The position numbers were made by a program, and so were the translations under genes. From positions 1-20,587 of the forward strand of contig JBLIKP010000038.1 of NCBI GenBank assembly GCA_047635375.1: DNA of 20,587 nt, written 5' to 3'. Shown here piece after piece: positions 8,437 to 15,023 of this stretch (positions within the stretch are counted from its first letter, which is position 1; the number at the start of each line of letters is the position of its first letter). Under the pieces are notes generated by a model. That model made no database searches, was not told where the DNA came from, and saw nothing but the letters and a program-made list of their open reading frames with translations. This stretch comes from JBLIKP01 sp047635375. GTDB taxonomy: Bacteria; Bacteroidota; Bacteroidia; Sphingobacteriales; Sphingobacteriaceae.

Positions 8437-9441
8437 TTAATCCTTGTAAAGGAAAATCTCAACATTACCGTCCTTTGTAATCGCACCCCTATACATTCCA
8501 GAGGTGTTAAATGGCATGGTAATATTTCCGTTTTTGTCTAGCCCTATAAGCCCGCCAGCCGCCCCGATTTTCTTCAGTTTTTCATTTATTATGAATTCTG
8601 CAGCGTCATTGAGGCTCATGTTTTGGTATTCCATCCTGGCCGAAACATCAAAGGCTACCACGTTTTTTATAAAATACTCACCATGGCCTGTGCAACTAAT
8701 AGCGCAGGTGTTGTTATTAGCGTAGGTTCCTGCGCCAATAATTGGGCTGTCGCCGATTCGTCCGTATTTTTTGTTAGTCATACCTCCTGTGCTAGTGCCT
8801 GCGGCTAAATCGCCTGATTTATCTAATGCCACCGCACCAACTGTCCCGTACTTATAATCTGGGTTACCCTCATAAATATATCCGGTGCTAGTGGATTTAA
8901 GTTTTTTCTCATTTTCTTGAGCCTTTTTTAATCGATCGAAGTTGGGTTGAGTGAAGAAATAGGAATTTGGAACAATTTCTAAGCCTTGAGCTTTCGCAAA
9001 TTCCTCAGCTCCTTTTCCCGACATCATTACGTGAGGAGAGTTTTCCATAACTGCTCGTGCAGCATTAATAGGATTTTTAATGGTAGTAACCCCTGCTACA
9101 GCACCCGCCGAAAGCGTTTTTCCACTCATTATTGAAGCGTCCAATTCATTTTTGCCTTCCTCTGTGAACACAGCACCTTTCGCTGAATTAAATAGAGGTG
9201 AGTCTTCCATAATATTTATTGCCTGTTGCACTGCGTCAACACTCGTTCCTCCCATCTTTAAAACAGAATGCCCTTTTCTAAGAGCCTCTTCCAATTTTTT
9301 ACGGTAAGCATTTTCCATCGAGTCGGACATGTTTTTCTTTAGTATAGTCCCGGCGCCACCATGGATTACCATTACGTAGTTTTGGGCGTAAGACGAAAAA
9401 GAAATTAATAGAGCAGTAGTAATTGTAAGTAGGGCTTGCAT
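8437..9441 (-). CDS. Secreted isoaspartyl peptidase / plant-type L-asparaginase
   Basis: An Ntn-hydrolase precursor of 334 residues that self-cleaves into two chains and hydrolyses isoaspartyl dipeptides and L-asparagine. A signal peptide (about 1-20, ending SSYAQ) indicates export to the periplasm, unlike cytoplasmic E. coli IaaA. The mature start VMVIHGGAGTI is typical. The autocleavage nucleophile is T200 in KYGTVGAVALD. The other active-site residues keep the spacing of E. coli EcAIII: T218, R228, D231 and T251-G252 correspond to T197, R207, D210 and T230-G231. The Lys/Glu-rich linker just before T200 is the part usually lost on maturation. It follows the lipoprotein gene by 9 bases on the same strand, so the two are probably an operon. 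Confidence 0.93.
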   Translation of the reverse strand: MQALLTITTALLISFSSYAQNYVMVIHGGAGTILKKNMSDSMENAYRKKLEEALRKGHSVLKMGGTSVDAVQQAINIMEDSPLFNSAKGAVFTEEGKNELDASIMSGKTLSAGAVAGVTTIKNPINAARAVMENSPHVMMSGKGAEEFAKAQGLEIVPNSYFFTQPNFDRLKKAQENEKKLKSTSTGYIYEGNPDYKYGTVGAVALDKSGDLAAGTSTGGMTNKKYGRIGDSPIIGAGTYANNNTCAISCTGHGEYFIKNVVAFDVSARMEYQNMSLNDAAEFIINEKLKKIGAAGGLIGLDKNGNITMPFNTSGMYRGAITKDGNVEIFLYKD

Positions 9442-9450
9442 GGCTGATTT

Positions 9451-10362
9451 TTAATCCAAATTAAGCATTTTTCGATAAACGGAATCTTTAATAGAATTTT
9501 TGCTCCAATAATCCAATTGGATTATTTTATCTAATTCAGCGTAAGTTGTTAGCGATTTTGCATTCGGTCCAAAACCACTTTTGTAGGTTTCTTTCCAGGC
9601 CATTATTTCAAAAGGAAAGGTTGAGTTAAAATCGATTTTCAATTCACGATCGTAGGTGGCATATTTTAAATGCAGGGTGTTTAAGTTATTCCCAGTAGGG
9701 ATGATTTTTAATGTTGCCTTTTCGGATTTTAAATCGTTATGTCTAAGCCGTTGGTGTATAGTTGATGGCGTTATTTTTATTTCGCCTTGAGGTATTAAGT
9801 CCGGGTTGATGCGGATTAAATTCCATAATTCATCCTCCAGCAAATCGGCGCCAAGCGAAAAATTTTGATCCCCTTCACTTTCAAAGTATGAATATAAGTT
9901 CACCTCATACCCATTCTTTCTAAGGTTTAATTGGGTAAAAGTGTGCCCACACCACTCTTGGCTGGTGGTTGTTATTTTTAAAGAACTTTGACGGATTTTA
10001 TCATTTGTTGGGGTGAAAACGGAGGTCATCATGGAGTATGGGTAAACACCGGTGTTGAATTTCCGAGTTTGATTTAACTTGAGTACTGGAGCTCTATCGT
10101 TTTCATTGCTAATTGGATAGTCAAGTTTTACCTGTTTTTGTTTTGAAAAATCCTCAGTCACGAATACTAAAACTGCCGTTCCTTTATGTGTTTCGCCATA
10201 CCTAGCTTGAGAAAGCTTAAAGGTGGAGATTTCTGCCTGACCTTGATTCCAATATTGAGAAAACTCCTCCGATTGTGAGGAGATAGTCTCATTAGGACCA
10301 TTATTTGAGCCGCAAGAAATAAACAAGGCGATTGGCAGAAAAAGAGCGAGGCGTTGAGTCAT
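9451..10362 (-). CDS. Lipoprotein of unknown function (flavobacterial family often labelled septum formation inhibitor Maf)
   Basis: A 303-residue predicted lipoprotein: a lipobox-like LFISC at residues 13-17 with C17 as the acylation site, followed by a low-complexity Ser/Asn spacer. Conserved-looking segments are YWNQGQAEIS, QARYGE, TAVLVFVTEDF, TGVYPYSMMTSVF and QEWCGHTF. From memory, close relatives are widespread in Flavobacteriia and are annotated as septum formation inhibitor Maf, but none of the Maf nucleotide-pyrophosphatase motifs is present, so that name looks like a propagated error. The protein is beta-rich with no visible catalytic triad. It is the first gene of a likely operon with the secreted asparaginase, suggesting a shared envelope role, but I cannot name a function. 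Confidence 0.82.
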   Translation of the reverse strand: MTQRLALFLPIALFISCGSNNGPNETISSQSEEFSQYWNQGQAEISTFKLSQARYGETHKGTAVLVFVTEDFSKQKQVKLDYPISNENDRAPVLKLNQTRKFNTGVYPYSMMTSVFTPTNDKIRQSSLKITTTSQEWCGHTFTQLNLRKNGYEVNLYSYFESEGDQNFSLGADLLEDELWNLIRINPDLIPQGEIKITPSTIHQRLRHNDLKSEKATLKIIPTGNNLNTLHLKYATYDRELKIDFNSTFPFEIMAWKETYKSGFGPNAKSLTTYAELDKIIQLDYWSKNSIKDSVYRKMLNLD

Positions 10363-10459
10363 GATTTTTTATTTTTAATATCACTTTAAGGTATTCATAA
10401 TTTTTAGGTTTTAAAACTTTTAAGACTGTCGAACTCTCCCCGTTTTAGGGATAAATCCT

Positions 10460-10467
10460 TAACTTCG
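10460..10467 (+). promoter_or_regulatory. Candidate -7 promoter element for the 10489 operon
   Basis: TAACTTCG matches TAnnTTTG at all but one fixed position and lies 21 bases before the ATG at 10489, which would leave a leader of about 15 bases. No clear TTG lies at the expected -33 distance. The 126-base divergent gap (10363-10488) contains no other convincing element; its left part is simply AT-rich. Confidence 0.35.
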
Positions 10468-10488
10468 GGCCGCGAAAAACATTCAATA

Positions 10489-11469
10489 ATGAAGACCCAA
10501 AACCTTTATAACCCATTTAAAGAGCACAAATTTTCAAACGCAATTTGTTCAATTTCTGGTAAGGCATTAACTAGTCCAAAAGACGCACTTACTGTTTGGC
10601 CGAAATGGATAATGAAGGAATACGGATTGGGAGAAAAAAAGCAGACGATGCTTGACGATTCTTCCAAAAATTTGGATGAATTTGTTATTCCTTGTTCTCC
10701 TGGAATTAAGAGTATGTTTGAAGCAATTGATCATAAGGTTGAAAAGGCTTTCGCCGATGGGATTGATGCTATACAGGCCATTGGCAATGAAACATGGTGC
10801 GTCTGGTTTGGTAGAATTTTTTACGGATATCTTTATCATGAGGTTATTGCCGTTTTAGGAAATGATAGACCAGATGCCTACGTCGGGGAAGCCTTAAACG
10901 AGAAATTCACTTCTTGGTTTGAGCTTTTTAGAGGATTATTAATGGGTGCTAGGCCTGAAGGTTTTGAAGTGTGCTCGGTATTTAAATTTAAAGTCGATAC
11001 CACGAGAACTGAGGAAAATTTTGAGTTTAGGGACGAGTTGAAAACTCAAAATTTTACATTGAGACTTGGAGAAATCGGAATTATTATTTCCTTTTTAGAT
11101 CAAGGGTTGCTTGAAGAAACTTTCGAGAATCTGTCTATAAAAACCAGTTCCCAAATACTTCATCCAGCACAGTTTAATGAATGGGAAGCAAATGTTTATT
11201 ACGGAGCTTACCTTATTGGTGAAACGCCAATTTATTCCGTGGTATCTGAAGGAGATGAAAGTATTATAAAAAGGTCTGAAAGGAAAGCATCCAAGAGGAC
11301 TATTCTAATGGATTGGGAGGGTAAAATGTTTAGTCAGGTTCTAGAAGCCGTATGGAAAAAATTTGGTGTACCAAAAAATACAATTTTTCACGAGCCTGAT
11401 GAGGTGAAGTCCTATCTTTTGGACAGAAATGGAGATTTTATCACAATAGATAAGTTAGATCATGAATAA
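10489..11469 (+). CDS. Uncharacterised protein with a degenerate HNH-like (treble-clef) N terminus
   Basis: A 326-residue cytoplasmic protein with no signal peptide or membrane segment. The N terminus looks like a family I recall from Bacteroidota with a CxxCG, EHVFPKW, PCCxxCN pattern, in other words an HNH-type zinc fold. Here it reads CSISG (20-24), LTVWPKW (34-40) and IPCSPG (67-72), then an amphipathic helix (FEAIDHKVEKAFADG). Thus C20 and C69 remain, but the partner cysteines, the catalytic His and the CN Asn are replaced. The middle, WFGRIFYGYLYHEV and the following NDRPD, followed by LFRGLLMGARP, is helical and also matches my memory of that family. The domain assignment is inference. 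It is first in a five-gene overlapping operon; its last 8 bases overlap the ArsC-like gene. Confidence 0.75.
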   Translation: MKTQNLYNPFKEHKFSNAICSISGKALTSPKDALTVWPKWIMKEYGLGEKKQTMLDDSSKNLDEFVIPCSPGIKSMFEAIDHKVEKAFADGIDAIQAIGNETWCVWFGRIFYGYLYHEVIAVLGNDRPDAYVGEALNEKFTSWFELFRGLLMGARPEGFEVCSVFKFKVDTTRTEENFEFRDELKTQNFTLRLGEIGIIISFLDQGLLEETFENLSIKTSSQILHPAQFNEWEANVYYGAYLIGETPIYSVVSEGDESIIKRSERKASKRTILMDWEGKMFSQVLEAVWKKFGVPKNTIFHEPDEVKSYLLDRNGDFITIDKLDHE

Positions 11470-11809
11470 AGTTTATTACCTGAAAACTTGTAGTACTTGC
11501 CAAAGGATTTTAGGGGAATTGCCCTCAAATAATTTGGAGCTACAGAACATAAAAACAGAATTAATTAACGAGAGTCAGATTGATGAAATGCATAATTTAG
11601 CAGGATCATATGAGTCGTTATTTAGCAGAAAGGCAATGAAGTATAGAGCAATGGGTCTTCATGAAAAAGAGCTTTTAGAACAAGATTATAGATCGTTAAT
11701 TTTAGAAGAATATACATTTTTAAAACGCCCAGTATTTTTAATCGATGGAGAAATATTCATTGGAAATGCTAAGAAAGTGGTGGAACAAGTAAAAGAAAAA
11801 TTGAGTTAA
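11462..11809 (+). CDS. ArsC/Spx-like thioredoxin-fold protein
   Basis: A 115-residue protein of the ArsC/Spx/YffB superfamily. It has a CSTC (C10-x2-C13) redox motif after the first beta strand, a SLFSRKAMKYRAMGL segment (52-66) matching the family's arginine-bearing helix, and a KRPVFLIDGEIFIG stretch (88-101) corresponding to the cis-Pro region. C-x2-C as in Spx, and lack of the full set of arsenate-binding arginines, argue against a true arsenate reductase. A glutathione- or thioredoxin-dependent reductase or a regulator is more likely. There is no arsenic gene nearby. Translation is probably coupled to the upstream gene through the 8-base overlap; one base separates it from the next ATG. 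Confidence 0.85.
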   Translation: MNKVYYLKTCSTCQRILGELPSNNLELQNIKTELINESQIDEMHNLAGSYESLFSRKAMKYRAMGLHEKELLEQDYRSLILEEYTFLKRPVFLIDGEIFIGNAKKVVEQVKEKLS

Positions 11810-11810
11810 T

Positions 11811-12515
11811 ATGAAATACGGAAAATGGATTGGTGGCGGATTAGGATGGGTACTAGGTGGACCGATTGGGGCAATCGTTGGATTTGCTTTGATGTCCTAT
11901 TTGGAAGGTGGAAAAGAAACCGGTTCCGCCGGAACTCAATCTGGGGATTTTACAGTTAGTTTGCTTGTGCTGTCAGCAGCAGTTGTAAGGGCTGACGGAA
12001 AGGTTGATGCTCGTGAAATGAATTTCGTGCGTGAGTTTTTAATGCGTCAAACTGGCGGAAGAGGAATTGACCAGAAAATGGCCACGTTGGAGAAATTGGT
12101 TCAAAAGCAATTTGACGTAGATCCAGTATGTGCGCAGATTTCACAGAATATGGATTCGGCCTCGAAGCTTCAGTTACTTCACCTTTTATTTGGAATAAGC
12201 AATTCTGATGGTCAGGTTCATGTTTCAGAAGTAAATGTAATTTTGAACATATCGTCCAAACTTGGGATTCCACAGAGTGATTTCGAGTCGATAAAAGCGA
12301 TGTTTTATAAAGATGCCGATGCTTCGTTTAAAATCTTGGAAGTTGATTCAAAGGTCTCAAATGATGAGGTGAAAAAGGCCTATCGAGCAATGGCTAAAAA
12401 ATTCCATCCGGATAAGGTGACTCACCTAGGTGAAGAATATCAGAATTCCGCTAAGGAAAAATTCCAAAAAGTACAAGAGGCCTACGAAAATATTAAAAAG
12501 GAACGAGCAATTTAA
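11811..12515 (+). CDS. DjlA-like membrane-anchored TerB-DnaJ co-chaperone
   Basis: 234 residues. About 8-31 form a glycine-rich single membrane segment. Residues 46-165 are a TerB-like helical domain (LSAAVVRADGKVDAREM, then a second acidic DGQVHVSEV motif) that in this fold can bind metal. Residues 170-234 are a J-domain with YRAMAKKFHPDK and the Hsp70-stimulating HPD tripeptide at 199-201. The order membrane segment, TerB, J-domain matches E. coli DjlA, though the linker is shorter. It would recruit DnaK to the inner-membrane surface. The stop overlaps the next start by one base (TAATG), indicating coupled translation. Specific client proteins cannot be predicted. Confidence 0.88.
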   Translation: MKYGKWIGGGLGWVLGGPIGAIVGFALMSYLEGGKETGSAGTQSGDFTVSLLVLSAAVVRADGKVDAREMNFVREFLMRQTGGRGIDQKMATLEKLVQKQFDVDPVCAQISQNMDSASKLQLLHLLFGISNSDGQVHVSEVNVILNISSKLGIPQSDFESIKAMFYKDADASFKILEVDSKVSNDEVKKAYRAMAKKFHPDKVTHLGEEYQNSAKEKFQKVQEAYENIKKERAI

Positions 12516-12829
12516 TGGAGACCCTTTTCCATATCACTGAAAAAGACCAATGGGAAAAAGCATTGGAATCAGGGATTTACATTCCCTGCTCTTTTGAAGA
12601 CGAGAGATTTATTCATTTAAGTACTCAGAATCAGTGGCAAAAGACGCTGGCCAAATTTTACAAGGATAAAAAAAATTTGCTATTGCTTGAAATCCCAGCA
12701 ATTAAGCTTCAGGATAAATTAAAATGGGAAGATTTAATGGGCGAGGGCCAATTGTTCCCACATTATTTTGATTCAATCAAGGTGGATTTAGTTTCAAAAG
12801 TATCAAGAATTCCCAATGAGCGTTGTTGA
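12515..12829 (+). CDS. DUF952 family protein
   Basis: A 104-residue cytoplasmic protein matching DUF952. It starts METLFHITEKDQWEKAL, carries the FIHLS motif (32-36), an LLLLEIPAIKL strand, and ends with a FPHYFDSIKVD segment (76-86), the family's conserved FPHxY-like element. Function is unknown; I recall a proposed link to the ADP-ribosyltransferase fold but cannot verify it here. The start overlaps the upstream stop by one base, and the 3' end overlaps anmK by 14 bases, placing it firmly inside one operon. Confidence 0.88.
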   Translation: METLFHITEKDQWEKALESGIYIPCSFEDERFIHLSTQNQWQKTLAKFYKDKKNLLLLEIPAIKLQDKLKWEDLMGEGQLFPHYFDSIKVDLVSKVSRIPNERC

Positions 12830-13880
12830 TAAATATTCCGTGATTGGGTTGATGTCAGGAACTTCTCTAGATGGGCTTGATATTGTGCATTCCATTTTTA
12901 GAATAAAAAACGGAGAGTGGTGTTTTGAGATTGTCCAAGCAGAAACCCTTGAATATTCAGAAAAATGGAAGGTTAAATTAACAGAGGCATTTCATTTTGA
13001 TGCTAATTCATTAAAAGTTTTAGACCTTGATTTTGGCAACTACCTTGGAAATAAAGTAAAGCAGTTTATTGATAAATTCAATATTCACCCAGATTTAATT
13101 GCTAGCCACGGGCATACAATCCATCATCAGCCAGAGAAAAAATATACGCTGCAAATAGGCAGTGGGCAGGAGATTTTTAATAAAGTTGGAATTCCCGTGG
13201 CGTTTAATTTCCGCCAAGCTGATGTGTTAATGGGTGGTCAAGGTGCTCCCTTGGTCCCTATTGGTGACGAAATGCTTTTCGGGGCGTATGATTTTTGTTT
13301 AAACTTAGGAGGGTTTGCTAATATCTCCTATGCTGAAAACGGCAATCGAATAGCTTATGATCTCACCGTGGCCAACCTTGCACTAAATCTATTGGCTAAA
13401 AGGAATGGATTTGAATATGATATAGATGGAGAAATAGCATCAAAGGGTGTAATTGATGATGATCTTCTAATTGAAATGAATAAATTGAGTTATTTTTCTC
13501 TAAAGCCACCTAAATCCCTTGGCAGAGAATGGGCCGAAAATGAGTTTTTCCCATTATTAGAGAAAAAAATTCCAATCGAAAATTTGATGGCAACTTGCGT
13601 TGAGCATATCGCATTACAGATAATTAATTCAACATCTACCAAAAGTAAAGGGAGTAGTATTCTTGCAACGGGAGGAGGAGCGTTTAATAAATTTCTCATT
13701 TCTAGACTGGGTAAGTGTTCTGATTTAAAGGTTGTTGTCCCAAAAGAAAGTTTAGTTTCATTTAAAGAAGCCTTGATTTTCGCGTTTCTCGGAGTTAGGT
13801 TAATTCGCAATGAGTCAAACTGTCTAGCATCGGTCACAGGGGCGCCTCAAGACCACATTTCTGGGGAACTAATAAACTAA
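12816..13880 (+). CDS. anmK: Anhydro-N-acetylmuramic acid kinase
   Basis: A 354-residue sugar kinase of the ASKHA fold that cleaves and phosphorylates 1,6-anhydroMurNAc to MurNAc-6-phosphate during cell-wall recycling. Signature segments are IGLMSGTSLDGLD (10-22), ASHGHTIHHQP (96-106), GGQGAPLVPIGD (140-151), LNLGGFANIS (162-171) and ATGGGAFN (284-291). The catalytic base aligns to D182. The loop after it reads DLTVAN, whereas E. coli has a DTGPGN-type loop and Bacteroidota relatives a DICPxN-type loop, so the usual proline is missing here. The start at 12816 overlaps the DUF952 gene by 14 bases and begins immediately before the conserved N-terminal strand. It is the last gene of the operon starting at 10489. 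No clean terminator follows. Confidence 0.94.
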   Translation: MSVVDKYSVIGLMSGTSLDGLDIVHSIFRIKNGEWCFEIVQAETLEYSEKWKVKLTEAFHFDANSLKVLDLDFGNYLGNKVKQFIDKFNIHPDLIASHGHTIHHQPEKKYTLQIGSGQEIFNKVGIPVAFNFRQADVLMGGQGAPLVPIGDEMLFGAYDFCLNLGGFANISYAENGNRIAYDLTVANLALNLLAKRNGFEYDIDGEIASKGVIDDDLLIEMNKLSYFSLKPPKSLGREWAENEFFPLLEKKIPIENLMATCVEHIALQIINSTSTKSKGSSILATGGGAFNKFLISRLGKCSDLKVVVPKESLVSFKEALIFAFLGVRLIRNESNCLASVTGAPQDHISGELIN

Positions 13881-13913
13881 ATCTAAAATTGGTCCATTTC
13901 TTGAGGCAAAACC

Positions 13914-13933
13914 ATTATCTTATTTGAGATAAT
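13914..13933. promoter_or_regulatory. Inverted repeat overlapping the pdhA promoter region (candidate operator or weak terminator)
   Basis: Perfect 7-bp arms ATTATCT and AGATAAT flank a 6-base TATTTG loop, lying between anmK and pdhA and ending 4 bases before the predicted pdhA -7 element. The position between -33 and -7 is typical of a repressor site. It could also form a weak hairpin ending the anmK transcript, but only short T stretches follow. Confidence 0.4.
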
Positions 13934-13937
13934 TTGA

Positions 13938-13945
13938 TAAATTTG
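13938..13945 (+). promoter_or_regulatory. Candidate -7 promoter element for pdhA-pdhC
   Basis: TAAATTTG is a perfect TAnnTTTG match 34 bases before the pdhA ATG, giving a leader near 28 bases. There is no good TTG at the usual distance upstream; a TTTG at 13923-13926 is too close. The site may therefore need an activator, or the real start may be elsewhere. Confidence 0.45.
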
Positions 13946-13979
13946 CCCATTACATAAACACTTTATAACAACGGTAAAC

Positions 13980-14990
13980 ATGGCAGCCAAAACCGCAAAA
14001 AAGTCAAAATTCACAAAGGAAATTCAAGTAGAATGGTATAAGCAAATGGTGCTTATGCGTAAGTTCGAAGAGAAGTGTAATCAGCTTTACATTCAACAAA
14101 AAATTAGGGGTTTTTGCCATCTATATATTGGTCAAGAGGCGTTAATTGCTGGAAGTGAGTCTGTAATTGGGCCTGACGACAATATTATTACTGCCTATAG
14201 AGACCACGCTCATCCAATTGGAAGAGGTATGCATCCCAAGTATGTAATGGCCGAATTATATGGTAAAGCTACGGGTTGTTCCAAGGGGAAAGGTGGTTCA
14301 ATGCATATGTTTTCAAAGGAGTTTAACTTCTTTGGCGGACATGGAATCGTAGGTGCTCAGGTTCCTTTGGGAGCTGGGATTGCTTTTGCCGATGCCTACA
14401 GAGGGAATAAAAATGTCACTCTATGTTACATGGGTGATGGTGCCGTAAGACAAGGAGCATTCCATGAAGCCCTAAACATGGCGATGTTATGGAAGATTCC
14501 TGTAATTTTCATTATAGAAAACAACAAATACGCAATGGGTACTTCAGTAGAACGTACTTCCAATGTGCATGATTTATATAAATTAGGTAGTGCTTACGAA
14601 ATGCCGTCTTTCCAAGTTGACGGATTGACTTGTGAGGCTGTTCATGATGCTATGGAAGATGCGGTTAATCGTGCTAGAAAAGGTGACGGACCTACGTTAC
14701 TTGAAATGCAAACCTACCGTTTCAAAGGACACTCTATGAGTGATCCTCAAAAATACCGATCTCGAGAGGAGCTTGAAGATTTCAAAAAACAAGACCCAAT
14801 TGAGAAAGTATTAAAAGCAATAAAGACAAATAAATGGCTTTCTGAAGATGAGTTAAAAGCTATCGATGAAGACGTTAAAGCAAAGGTTGAGGAAAGTGTA
14901 ACGTTCGCTGATGAATCTCCGTTACCTGAGGCTTCTGAATTATACACGGACGTTTACCGCGAGGCAAACTATCCTTACATTATGGACTAA
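13980..14990 (+). CDS. pdhA: Pyruvate dehydrogenase E1 component, alpha subunit
   Basis: A 336-residue thiamine-diphosphate enzyme subunit that, with E1-beta, decarboxylates pyruvate and passes the acetyl group to lipoyl-E2. The ThDP-binding motif runs from GDG (152-154) to NN (181-182). Around it are FHEALNMA and PVIFIIENNKYAMGT, typical of E1-alpha. The RGFCHLYIGQEA (43-54), TAYRDHAHP (71-79) and GKGGSMHMF (103-111) segments agree, and the loop GHSMSDPQKYR (250-260) is the conserved phosphorylation-loop region of E1-alpha. Pyruvate rather than a branched-chain substrate is favoured by the overall match and the pdhC neighbour. No E1-beta gene is adjacent, consistent with a separate locus as in many Flavobacteriia. 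Confidence 0.95.
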   Translation: MAAKTAKKSKFTKEIQVEWYKQMVLMRKFEEKCNQLYIQQKIRGFCHLYIGQEALIAGSESVIGPDDNIITAYRDHAHPIGRGMHPKYVMAELYGKATGCSKGKGGSMHMFSKEFNFFGGHGIVGAQVPLGAGIAFADAYRGNKNVTLCYMGDGAVRQGAFHEALNMAMLWKIPVIFIIENNKYAMGTSVERTSNVHDLYKLGSAYEMPSFQVDGLTCEAVHDAMEDAVNRARKGDGPTLLEMQTYRFKGHSMSDPQKYRSREELEDFKKQDPIEKVLKAIKTNKWLSEDELKAIDEDVKAKVEESVTFADESPLPEASELYTDVYREANYPYIMD

Positions 14991-15023
14991 ATTTTCTAAA
15001 AGAAATTTTTAATAAAAGCATTT

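Noticed and set aside
11462..11809. Arsenate reductase proper
   Set aside because: The C-x2-C motif and missing arsenate-binding arginines fit the Spx/YffB-like side of the family, and no arsenic resistance gene is nearby.
11811..12515. Tellurite resistance gene
   Set aside because: The TerB-like domain is part of a DjlA-type co-chaperone with a J-domain; no other ter genes are present.
10489..13880. A new anti-phage defence system built on an HNH nuclease
   Set aside because: The HNH-like residues appear lost, the partners are housekeeping genes, and there are no mobility genes or unusual base composition around it.
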